From positions 115,764-179,763 of the forward strand of contig JAMZAV010002025.1 in the NCBI GenBank assembly GCA_024449915.1: 64,000 nt of DNA, given 5' to 3'. Below the pieces are notes generated by a model, which saw only the letters and a program-made list of their open reading frames with translations, searched no databases and was not told the DNA's origin. Positions 44,570 to 55,190 of this stretch are shown piece after piece (position 1 is the stretch's first letter; the number at the start of each line of letters is the position of its first letter). The translations under genes and the position numbers were made by a program. Source of the stretch: Sweltsa coloradensis. Taxonomy: Eukaryota > Arthropoda > Insecta > Plecoptera > Chloroperlidae.

Positions 44570-45381
44570 CAGAGAATGGAACCGGAACCGGAACCGGAAC
44601 CGGAACCGGAACCGGAACCGTTTGTACAGGTGGTCTATGGAACCGGAACCGGAACCGAACCGTTATATTACACAAGGTTCTTAAAGGTTCTTAAAGGTTC
44701 CAAAATATCTGCTTTTAATTTTTAACAAAATTAAAATTTCAACTTTTCGAATGATATTCAAAAAAAATGCTGAAAATTTGTTCACTAGTTTTTGAAAAAA
44801 ATTCTTGACTATTCAGTTTTTTGTGTGTACATTTTTTTGTCTTCTCACCTTCTGGGTCACATCCTGTCCGATATGGCCCGGCCCGCTAAGACATGTGCTG
44901 TTCAGCTTTGACTAGATTAATCTCAGTGAACATTTTACTTCTACTACGTGATGAATAGGCTACTAATACGATCTTTAATAAAAAAGTAAACTAAACAAAA
45001 ATGAATTATACCTACATGAAACACACAATCAATAACTGAACTGAAATCTCTTATTTTATTTTTATTTTTTATTTTTTATTTGAAACTTACCAATTATATT
45101 ATTTATTAGGTAACATTATTAATTTTTCTAATTATTTTATTTTCATGACTTAATTTAAATTTTTAACCTTTAATGTCGAAAAGTCAAAATTTGTACGTTT
45201 ACAACTTCCCACGACTTTGCACAAAATATTATTTTAAAGAACCGGAACCAGAACCGTAAAGAACCGTTAAGAACCGGTTCTTACGGAACCTTTATACATT
45301 AGGAACCGGAACCGTTATAAAATTTGGAAGTGGAACCAGAACCGGAACCGGTACCAATAAAAATAAAGGTTCCAATCCCTG
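44570..45381. mobile_element. 812-bp hAT-like nonautonomous element with (GGAACC)n ends
   Basis: Ends CAGAGAATGGAACCGG and, inverted, CAGGGATTGGAACCTT. CAG(G/A)G-type ends suit hAT. On the minus strand the flanking octamers are GAATATAG and GATTAAAG, six of eight the same, as expected for an aged 8-bp duplication. Both subterminal zones are rows of GGAACC (44578-44620 and 45240-45360). No transposase. Confidence 0.6.
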
Positions 45382-45451
45382 CTATATTCACAGCAATACT
45401 GACACTCACGACGATATTTTATAGCTCAAAATGTACTGCACACATCCACAA

Positions 45452-45716
45452 CTTCTTGACACCATGCCATGTTTGGTAATAAACAACACGTTACTGTGAT
45501 GATAGTCTTTATTAATCAGTACACGTACATTGATGTCAAGCCTAGCTCGACCGCCATGTTCCTCTCCCAACCTAGCATCACAGGCAGCGCCCTCACTCCC
45601 TGATCAATGCTTACTTGACACAACATCACACACGCATAGACGGACGAATCGACGGACGGACCGACAAAAAACTGGTACTTATATGGTATCGTCGCTCCCT
45701 AATTAATTTTTAGAAC
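45452..45716 (-). mobile_element. Solo/5' LTR of the gypsy relic plus primer-binding-site region
   Basis: Minus strand: TGTTCTAAAAATTAATTAGG ... TTTATTACCAAACA, i.e. a 247-bp LTR (45470-45716) with TG...CA ends, a TATA-like CATATAAG and the polyadenylation word AATAAAG. The next bases, TGGCATGGTGTCAAGAAG (45452-45469), begin with TGG as a primer-binding site does. The gag fragment lies downstream on the same strand, beyond the hAT-like insertion. No second LTR was found. Confidence 0.5.
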
Positions 45717-45824
45717 AACTTTTGCAAAATTTAACTTTAAGATTAGGTTTGAGTAAAATCCATTTCATTATGTACAGGTATGTATTTGTATAATTTTCCT
45801 ACTAATTAGTGTGCATGTTTTCAG

Positions 45825-45929
45825 CCGGAAACTACTCCAAGCCCCACAGCGACTGCGTGGTTGCGGATGCATTTGTAAACTTCTCGCCGTACTTGTTTCC
45901 ATTCACAATCGAATACAGCATCATGGTCG
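45825..45929 (+). CDS. Otopetrin-like gene exon: TM6
   Basis: Acceptor GCATGTTTTCAG at 45824 and consensus donor GTCG|GTGAGT at 45930; phase 1 in and out. It encodes GNYSKPHSDCVVADAFVN, then FSPYLFPFTIEYSIMV. The '(S)PYL(Y/F)PF.IEYS' block of TM6 is the strongest single otopetrin signature. One Cys in the preceding loop matches the family. It lies just 109 bases after the LTR. This is the last recognisable exon in the window. TM7-TM12 are not found before 64 kb. Confidence 0.9.
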
Positions 45930-46772
45930 GTGAGTATGGAGCATGATCGTGCATTCCATTCGCATTAACACATTCTAAATCAATATAAGCAATTCAAAAT
46001 ATATAGACCTATACATACCAACTCAATAGATACAAAAGAGAGAGGGAAAAATTGATTTATTTGATTGATTTGATTGATTCATGTTTTATTTTTGTTGGCA
46101 AGATTAAGACCATGGGGCCTTTTCTTACATCTAACCAGCTTTATAAACAAACAAATGAATTCAATACGACCATTTTTTACAAAATACATTCTAGACAAAC
46201 TTAAACTATACATCTATGAGTCCAGGCTTTCATTTCTCTAACGTGGTTACTTGTTCAATAAAATAGTTATTATATAAATATAATAGTTTATGATAAGAAA
46301 AAAGAATTACACCTTCAAACACTATTTGAACCCAGATTATACACTAGAATAGACTCATTATTACTTAAAACTAAATGCTCTTAAATTTCACAAATGTCCA
46401 ATGAAGAAAATAATAATAATAACCAATTACAAGACCATTTTAATGATTAAAAATACTACCGTCCTACATTGTTAAAATATGTTCCTTGCTATTTCTATAC
46501 TATTCCTTCACTAGTAAAAACCATTTTACACCTTACAACCTTATTTACTTACATTTTTCATTTTATATTACATTATTACACTATTATTCTATTTCTTCAC
46601 TTACAAAAATATTTTCACTGACATGAGAAACTATATCAAATTATAATGAATCATACAATCCAGGAATATAGGCTTGATAGTAATTTTCACATATCATGTA
46701 AAGGTAAAAAAAATTAACAATAGAGTTGTTTAAAATACATATTAAAATAAAGCATTGAAAATGACAATTATT

Positions 46773-47060
46773 AGACGAGTGAGCGTAGCGAACGTAAGTC
46801 TTTCCTAACGCTATACTCGATCGGGCCTTGGCCGTGAGCATTGTCTGTTAAATGTCTGTCTGTTTGTCCGGGCTCATACGGCCGAACGGCCAAATAGATT
46901 GAGCTGAAATTTTAAACAGATATCCGTGACCATGTAACTTAGAACTGCTAACAAAATGAGCAATACCCGTTGCGAGTTTAAGCTGACAAGAAATACAAAT
47001 TTGAAAAATTTGAATCTAGATTGCAAATGTTTAAAATACTCATTAGTAAAATAGAACACA
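46773..47060 (+). mobile_element. Truncated 'GACGAGTGAG' family element
   Basis: Starts TTAGACGAGTGAGCGTAGCG and matches the first 290 bases of the element at 4481 (GAGCTGAAATTTTAAACAGA). The 3' part is lost. Confidence 0.6.
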
Positions 47061-47364
47061 GCCTGTGAAAGTTCGCGATCAGTAGTATCTATGAGGGCAA
47101 GTCGATGTTAAGAATTTTGTTTTTGTTTTTTGTTATCCATGGCTTTGGCTTCTGTCATGTTATTTGATTTATACAATATAATTCATAAGCTAGCCTACTT
47201 TATTCTAACCTATGCAAGGAAGTCTAGGAATACGCTTCCGTTTGCCTAAGCTGTGCATATTAGAACCTTCAGCCAAGAACATGGCTCTGTATACTAATCG
47301 TTAAAGGCGAGAAAAGAGACGTATTTTATCTCGCAAACATCAGCTGGTAGGAAGGGAAGTACTT

Positions 47365-48215
47365 AAAAGAGGGCACTCTCACCCAATATGCTGATGACTC
47401 CAGCCAACTGCTGACACTACCCAAACTCCAACCCATTCAGGACCTTCCCCCCTTAATAAACAATCAAGTTACGTTAATGTCATCATACTGCCTCGGCAAA
47501 CAACTCACCATCTCACGCTCTAAAACTGTTTATCTATACTTTCACACCCCTTATAAGATCCCTACTGCCAGCCCCCTTGTTCGTCTTGACTCTGATACTA
47601 TCCCCCGCGCTCACACAGTCAAAGTCCTAGGCCTTGCACTAACTGATAATCTAGACTGGTCCATCCATGTAAACCACGTTGCCAGCAAAATATTATCTGG
47701 CTGCTACTCAATCAGAAAGCTCAAACAAATAGTTCACCCCCACATCCTATTGCTAGTTTACTTTGCACACATTCACTCTCACTTATCATATGGCCTGCTA
47801 TTTTGGGGAGCTTCCCCCCATGCGAACAGAATATTCATTCTCCAAAAGAGAGCGGTTCGTACTTCGTATCATAGCTGGTGTCTCCAGAAGACACTCATGT
47901 AGAGAACTTTTCAAGGAACTTGGTATTCTTACTCTAGCATGTACCCTTATCCAATCAGCCGCATTATTCGTTCACACCAACCGTAACCTCTTCCATCTAA
48001 ATGCTTCTGTGCACTCCCATAACACTAGAGCCAACCTTCACATACACAGGCCCTCCCACAATCTGCGCCTCTTTGCACAAGGCCCTGAATATCTATCTTC
48101 CACCCTCTACAATAAGCTCCCTGACCACATCAAACCTCTCCCACCCTGTCTTCCTTTTAAACATAAGTTGTAAATCATATCTTTACAGCAAACAGCTTTT
48201 ACTCCATCAATGACA
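47365..48215 (+). pseudogene. LINE reverse transcriptase C-terminal fragment
   Basis: Opens with LTQYADDSSQLL (the YADD catalytic motif), then KQLTISRSKTVY, KVLGLALTDNLDWSIHVNHV, HLSYGLLFWG, and after a +1 shift near 47870 RRHSCRELFKELGILTL, HNTRANLHIHRPSHNLRLF and LYNKLPDHIK. The order (YADD, thumb, 'LG..ltl......q' and 'HNTR...' tail) is typical of Jockey/CR1-like LINEs. It is 5'-truncated, frameshifted and clearly dead. It shares no obvious sequence with the LINE at 6.8-11.8 kb, so it is another family. Confidence 0.85.
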
Positions 48216-48483
48216 TACCTCTCCATGTAAATATTTGCAGTTAATTCATTTTTTCATTATAATATTTACAAATTATCTAGAGTATAACCACAAACAGCAC
48301 TGTAATTTAAAATGTTTCAATGTTCCCTTAGCCGAAATGATGTAACAAACTTCTATATATAATATGTGCTTACAACGCTTCCTTGGATTGTGCAGGTATA
48401 TAGAACACATTCTGCTGTACATCCTCCAATTGCTGTTTTCTGTGCCATCAGCAATTCTCATCACAATATCTATTCTATATTCT

Positions 48484-50607
48484 ATCTACCAATTCTATAG
48501 TCTGCTAGCGCACATTTGGGGCGGCCCCGACTTTGGGGGCCGAAACGGCGTTCCCCGCACCGGGGCCGGCCGACTCGGCGACGTACGCGACCGGAATTTA
48601 TTTAAGAGTTTTAGTAAAAAATACACTCGCACTGTCGGCCGCCGACTTCTAAAACACTTTTCGAGGTATTTGCAACTCGGCAAATTCGTGCTGTTTTGCC
48701 CACCAAAACGCGGAGCAAAACGGCGGCCGACGCGGCGCCACAAGTACGCGCGCAAACCGCTCGGCGCCGGCACCGTCGGGGGCCTCACGCGTCGACGACG
48801 AAAAACACCTCTTGACCTTTTGCCCCATCTCTCTTCGTTTGGCCGTGGCGACGTTGAACGGTACGACTCGAAAAAAATATCGCGGATTTTCGTGAAAATC
48901 TTCGCACATTTCGGTCGTTGCAAGCAATTTTCTACTAGAAAAAAAAATTTGACTTTTTTTCCCGCCACGTCACCTATGGGGGGATGAATGATTATGCATC
49001 CTATCGACGAAAAATGAAATATAATCTTCACGTGTTCAAACGCGGGCCCCCCAACGAAATTTCCCGTTCCGCAATTTTTTTAAAATTTTCGGTTAACTCT
49101 AGAGCTTTGGTCTTTGGTGATTTTGAAAGCTTAGAGACGGCCGCACGAGAGGGTGGAAAAAATTGTCCCGGAAATTTCGCCCAATAACGCGAAAAAAAAT
49201 GACAAAAGTCGTTGTTTTTTATCGCACCTTTAAAATGTTCAAAAGTCGAATTTTAACCGTTCCAAGAAAATAAATTCGAGCTTTAACACCTCCGGAGGGA
49301 TGTATGCATAAGGATACAATAGTTTGGGTACCGGAATCGAACCCGTCGTGACGGTACAATGTTGAATGGGGTGCGTGACGTCCGTTTTGCTGTCTACTTC
49401 CACCTTTAGGGGGCCAAAAATCACGGTAAATATTTTTTTTTACGAAAATCTAAAGGGCAGACACCCATGTACGGGTCCACCCCCTACCATCGTGATATAA
49501 CACATTTAGTACTTTGTGACTTTGTGGATGGGTTTTGCCTCATATAAAATGAGCATGTGTACACATTTATTTATAAAAGTGAAAACATGTTTACATGGAT
49601 CGCAAATGAAAAAACGGGTCCAATCGTGTTCAAAAAATAACATTTGTACTATAAAAATAGTTCGAGAGTCGGCAATACGATTAGACAAGTTTTAGCTCCT
49701 CGTTTTTAACCCCTAGTGGCGAAAATAAATCGGAAATCGATTTTCACGCATAATCTGGCACCGATTTCGCCCCAAAAATGCCCACTTTCACGAGTGTACC
49801 TCATAGTAGCATTTTTTGGGGAAAACCAAAAATATTGCCCGGAAAGCACGGGTCCTGTACCTACATCTCGATAACAAACACTTTGTGGTTTGTTACATTC
49901 GCACGTGTTTTTTCCTTCCGAACGAGAATCACTGTGTAGTTGTTGAAACAATGTTTTATTATTTTCTTCTATTGCATGCTTTTTGTGAATGCCCTGAAAC
50001 GGGCCCTATTTCGACTTTTATGTCCCTAACAAAAATATAAGTTTAATCTTAATAACAAAATTTACTTCGACTCACTTTTCGAAGGTCCTGAGCGCCGAAA
50101 TTGCACTTGAAAATTAATTTGTAATTCAAAAACGTTAAATAAATTATTATCATTGAACATTTTGCATGCTCACAGTGTTCTAGTAATACTGAGACGAGAG
50201 AAAATAATTGTAGCAAATTCTATTTATATCTCAAGTGTTGTAAGAAGATGTGCATTGTGCAATGTTTGCCGAGTGTATACAGAGGCTCTGAAAGGGGCAC
50301 TACCCAATTCTAGCGATCATTTCAATACAATATTCACCTGAACAAGGTTCATGTGGAGGATAATGACATTCAAAATCCAAAATGACACAAATAGGTACTT
50401 AGAACATGACAAGATCTACAAAAGTGTATGCGTGCTAGACATTCACCAGGTCAAAGGGTTTTTAAAGGGGCAATTTTGAGTAGTTTAAATATAAATAAAG
50501 GTAAATAAAAATTAAATTTTGAAATGATTTAATTTTATATAAATCAATGAACCACTACAGGGGTCGGGTTATGATAAAGGGACAATCGAGGACATGAACC
50601 ACTGTTG
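48484..50607 (+). repeat. 2.1-kb direct repeat, copy 1
   Basis: Runs from CTACCAAT..TCTGCTAGCGCAC to ACATGAACCACTGTTG and is almost the same as 55191-57297. The first 450 bases are GC-rich (CACCGGGGCCGGCCGACTCG). A 207-codon + frame and a 178-codon - frame cover it, but indels in the other copy break both, so no protein is conserved. Confidence 0.9.
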
Positions 50608-51339
50608 AGGGCAATCCCAGACTACTTTTGTGGGGGGGAGGGGGAAGGAGAATGTAAAGTCGAGTTTTCAATACTTAAACATTTAATATTTGGTGAAATG
50701 TATAAACTTTTTTCGGTTTTTACGTCACAGGGCCGCGTCCAAGGCATCCGAATTTCGAGGACTGTTTTGACTAAACGCCGCAATGACACAGTGTGGGGGG
50801 GGGGGGGCGAGGGTGGATTTTGGAAATGGGATTTAATACATTTGATCAATATTTTCAAGTCTTTTGACGAAATTATGTTCAATACCAGTATTTCCGTCGT
50901 GATGGGCCAAGATGAGGGGTTATGAACGAAATGGGTGGGGGAGGGGCGGAGGGGGGAGTAAAGTCGTCTTTTCCATACAGAAACCTTAAATATTTAGTGA
51001 AATTTATGAACTTTTTTTGGTTTTGCTCTTTCAAATTATGTCACAGGGCTGCGTGCAAGGCATCCGATTTTCGAGGACTGTTTTGACTAGACGCCGTAAT
51101 TACACAGTTTAGGGGGGGGGGGGGGGGGGGGGATTTTGGAAATGGAAATTAATACATTTGATCAATATCTTCAAGCCTTTTGCAGAAATTATGTTTAATA
51201 CCAGGATTTCCGTCGTGATGGGCCATGATGAGGGGATATGAAGGTGGGCGAGGGAGGGGGGGTTAAGTCGAGTTTTCAGTACATAACAAACACGACAGGG
51301 ACTGCATGACGGCTAAAAACGATACGATTATAATTTTTT
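50608..51339. repeat. G-run repeat block
   Basis: Repeated words ACCAG(T/G)ATTTCCGTCGTGA and TTTTGGAAATGG with pure G runs, the longest 21 G at 51112-51132. Two internal copies (50.64-50.93 and 50.94-51.24 kb). Related blocks at 52.06-52.37, 53.69-54.0, 57.3-57.41 and 62.65-62.83 kb. Confidence 0.75.
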
Positions 51340-52060
51340 CACTGGGAAATTGACGTGTTTTGACCCAGGGCTACTGTCATCCTTTTTGGGGTGCCAAAGG
51401 GGAATTTTGGATTTGAAATTTTTTCATTTTTCATTTTTCGCCGAACCGAACACGTCAGCGGGCCGGTCCAAAAACATAGTCAGGATCTGTCAAATTTTAG
51501 ACGTTGTGCAAAAAATTACTTGGAATTTCCCAAAAAAGTGGTTGGTCATTTTGGGGGATCAAAAAAAAAATTCTTTTCGTCATCACTCGGGCAGTTCTTC
51601 TCCGATCCGGGCCATCCTGGGCTCTACGGAACCGGACTGACGAGTCCAATTTTTTCTTACCGGAAAGCGTCCGGAAAATCCGGCGTTCCGGAAAAACCCG
51701 GAAAAAGTACAAAAGTTGTCCGATTTGAAAAATTCTTTTTTCACAATGTTTCGAAGGTCGAAGCGAGTCCGTAAGTGTTTCGGAAAATCGTTGGTCATAT
51801 TTGGGAAATCCAAAAAACATTACTTTTGTTAATAACTTTTGCAATTGTTGTCCGATCTCCGCCATTTCGGACACTACGGAACCGGACGTCAGACGCCGAC
51901 ATTTTGGCGTCCCGGAAAACCCGGAAAAATACCAAGTGGTACCAAAATCAAAAAATGTTTTTTAACAAGTGTTCAGGAGGCCAAGGCGAGACCGAAAGCG
52001 TCGTGCAAAATCGAACGTCTATTTTGGGAAATCCAAAAAACATTTCTTTTCTCAACAACT
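51340..52060. repeat. 'GTCCCGGAAAA' repeat block
   Basis: Reads GCCGAACCGAACACGTCAGC, GGCAGTTCTTCTCCGATCCG, GGAAAGCGTCCGGAAAATCC. The same series returns at 63.06-64.0 kb. The many 70-130-codon frames on both strands are compositional. Confidence 0.75.
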
Positions 52061-52379
52061 CGGGCAATTGTGGGGGGGGGGGCGATTTTGGAAATGGGAA
52101 TTAATACATTTCATCAACATCTTCCAGCTTTTGGCGGAAACTAGGTTAATGGAAATTCATACATTTCATCAATATCTTCAAGCCTTTTGCAGAAATTAGG
52201 TTTAATACCAGTATTTCCGTCGTGATGGGCCATGATGAGGGGATATGATGGAGTGGGAGGGGAAGGGGGGGGAAGTCGAGTTTTAAGTACATAAACCTTT
52301 AATATTTAGTGAATTTAATACCTTTTTTCGGTTTTGCTCTTTCTCATCATCACAGGGAAGTGTAAACCCGATCATGGTA

Positions 52380-52860
52380 ATACAACAGAACATGACATTT
52401 TCCCAAAAATCAAACAAGAGGAATAGCGCGGAGATTACCCGCACGCCCGAGAGCTGCTGACCAGCCGGCAAGGCAAGTTGAGCACGCATCTGCCACAGGC
52501 ACGTGGCGTGCGAGATTAGACGCGTAGAATGCATGATCAAGCAACGGCCTGCCGGGGATTCCCTCGCATAGTTCGGGCTCGCGAGACCAGAACTAGGCGC
52601 ATGGAGTAGGCAGACAGCTCCGTCAGTACAGACATGCGTTGGCGTGGATTGACATTACCCAACTGCATGCAGCATCGTATGGTATGGAAGTTCGTATCAA
52701 GTGACGCGTAACGAATTGTGGAGGCCGAGGGCTAAGTACATGAGCACGGACAGCACAGTTTACACTAGCTACGGAACCTATAAGGACCATTTATTGCTCT
52801 CTCGAAGGTGTTGCATTATTATTATTAGTCAATGTTAGCAGTAGTAATAATAAATAATGT
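52380..52860. other. GC-richer unclassified segment
   Basis: Distinct composition, no open frame. Its right part resembles 53.23-53.45 kb on the far side of the SINE (GTATCAAGTGACGCGTAACG against GTATGGAGTGACGTGTTACC), so it is probably an older repeat. Confidence 0.4.
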
Positions 52861-52965
52861 CCTTAGAGCGGGCTTATGCTTCAAAACTTAATATTCATTA
52901 TCATAACATGTACATGACAGGCCCGGCAAACAGGTGTAAGAAATATATATATTGATATATATATA

Positions 52966-53017
<52 letters not shown>

Positions 53018-53220
53018 GATTCATAGCAGTTGACGAAAAAGTTGGCCCCGACTGGGGTTCGAACCCAGAACCTCCGGCTTAACGTGCCATAGCTCTACCA
53101 ATTGAGCTACCGGGACCACAGAACAAACCTTTACTAAACTGCTATGAATCAATAACTATGTCCTTAAAAAGCGGGCTTTTGCTTATAAATCTTATATTCA
53201 TTATTATTATTATTATTATT
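52860..53220. repeat. SINE copies with (ATT)n at 52965-53018
   Basis: A + tail (GTCCTTAGAGCGGGCTTATG), a TA/ATT run, a minus copy with tRNA-like head, then again a + tail (CCTTAAAAAGCGGGCTTTTG). This repeats the palindromic arrangement at 1.4-2.05 kb. Confidence 0.8.
53044..53116 (-). tRNA. tRNA-like SINE head, copy 6 (minus)
   Basis: Same cloverleaf, anticodon position GTT and C33 as the copies at 1.4-2.8 kb, showing that the family is dispersed. Confidence 0.5.
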
Positions 53221-53689
53221 ATTAGAACACAGCTGTAGCTAGCAGCATGACATTGGCTGGCCTCTGATGCGAGTTGGAGCCATCAACGAAGGTCAGGAGC
53301 ACGCAGACACGTGCAAGCAAGTAAAGTTACGTCATCAATGTATAGAACTGCGTATGGAGTGACGTGTTACCAACATAGTGGCCTGGGTGGGTCAGTGCAA
53401 GAGCACAAATGCAGATACTGTTTAGACGCCAGGGAATCTCGAACGGGAAAATAATAGCAGACCCAAAGGTGAACTAAATAAATCGCCACATTTATTTATA
53501 AATTGACAACTATGAAAGGGTATGCCTGCTAGACATTCACCATTTAATACTGGTCAATATGTTTATAAAAATTGACGATTATGAGTAGTATAAATATAAA
53601 TAGAATGTAATGCTCTAAAATAAAACAATTAATTTTTGTTTTATATATCAAGATAGTGGCTGGTCATATTGGGGCAAAACATTGGGCAG

Positions 53690-54060
53690 TGGCAGGCTTT
53701 TGGGGGGGAGGGGGGGGGGGGGCAAGTCGATTTTTTTTTGGAAAAAAGGGTTTAGCTTCAACGAACACAATGAGGGAATCGAGAGGACAATATTGGTGAA
53801 GGGCTTTCAGGGGGGGGGGGGAAGTCGATTTTTATAATATCTAAACCTTGATTATTCACTGAAATTTATTAATTTTTTTCGGTACGAATCCAAACCGAGG
53901 CGTTTTACGGACAACCAATTACACTGTTTAGAAGGGAAGGGGGGGATTTTGGAAATGGAAATCAAGACATTTGATTAATATCTTCAAGCCATTTCATTTC
54001 CGGGGCGATTCCAATGGCGTCAGAGGGCCGCATCAGAGGATTACGGCCCAAATAATAAAT
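53690..54060. repeat. G-run repeat block, degenerate
   Basis: Several G runs of 9-11, GAAGTCGATTTTTATAATA and TTTTGGAAATGG as in the block at 50.6 kb. Confidence 0.6.
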
Positions 54061-54179
54061 TAAATGGTTGTTAATTTTCGGAAAATCCCAAAACATTGTT
54101 TCGCGGGACTTTTACCTACATTTTCACAACTTCCACTTTGTAGTTTTTATGTGAATCAATACAGAAATTATAAATCCAT

Positions 54180-54255
54180 CTAAGTAGGGTATCGAACCCA
54201 GGTCTCCAGATTGCCAGGTCGAGTGATTTCCCCATAAGCTACCGAGACATCCGCA
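54180..54255 (-). repeat. tRNA-like sequence
   Basis: On the minus strand TCGGTAGCTTATGGGG (A-box region) and GACCTGGGTTCGATACCC (T arm with B box) are at tRNA spacing. The acceptor stem does not close, so it is a tRNA relic or SINE head. Confidence 0.35.
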
Positions 54256-54289
54256 TATACGACAGGCAATCGGGGGACCTAGGTTCCAT

Positions 54290-54920
54290 ACCCCGTTGAG
54301 ATTTTTTGTCCCGGAAAGTATCCAGGAAAATTGTTGGTCATTTTTGGGAAATCCAAAAAACATTTCATTTCTTAATAACTCGGGCAATTCTTCTCTGATT
54401 GGGGCCATCTTGGACACTACGGGACCGGACGGCAGTCGACTACATTTTGGCGTCCCGAAAATGCGCCCCGGAAAAACTTTTGTCACGGATTTTTCAAAAG
54501 GAGCAATATCTGTACGACCGGGTCTATTTTATAATCTACGGAACCGGGCAGACGAGGCGCATATTTTGACGTACCGTACCGGAAAAGCGACCCGGAAAAA
54601 CCGGTGTCCCGGATTTTCGTGAAATGCTCTGTATGTCAGATCTGGTCTATCTCGGACTCTGCGGATCCGCGCGGACAAGGCGAAAATTTTGACGTACCGG
54701 AAATGCGTCCCGGAAAAACCAATGTCCCGGATTTTTAAGATAGGCGCAATAATTGTACGACCGGATCTATAAATCGGGGCTCGGTTTCCCAAACCCGCAT
54801 TTTTCGTCCGATCGGATTCATCTTGGGCTCTATGGAACCGGGCGATCAAGCCAAACATTTTTCGTTCCGGAAAAGCGTCCCGGAAAATTTTGCGTCCTGG
54901 AAATTTACAAAAGGCGTAAA
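54290..54920. repeat. 'GTCCCGGAAAA' repeat block
   Basis: Tandem-like series of CGTCCCGGAAAAACC / GGAACCGGGC / GACAAGGCG words, about 110-120 bases per turn. Frames on both strands are compositional. Confidence 0.7.
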
Positions 54921-55190
54921 AACTACTTGATTTTGATTTTTTTTTTACGGTTCTTTTGGGTGGAGGGCAGGGTTTGACGGCGTATTGAAAGTGTACCGGA
55001 AAACAAATTTGTCCCAAGTATTTGGATGAACGACACATCGTGACCCGCAAAGAACCGTATCGCGGCAGTACGCGGGCCGATTCTCGAATTTGTCGCGTCA
55101 ACGAGGTTTTCAAACTACGAGGTTTTCAAGTACGAGGTTTTCCATTCCCTCCGCGCAGCGGCTTTCAAGCCGCGCGTGAGCGCGACTTGT

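Noticed and set aside
48364..49031. 207-codon (+) and 178-codon (-) frames in the 2.1-kb repeat
   Set aside because: The second copy of the repeat carries indels that break both frames, so no protein is maintained.
51350..52144. Many 75-130-codon frames in both directions
   Set aside because: Compositional frames in the CCCGGAAAA repeat. Parallel frames in the 63-kb copy differ in frame.
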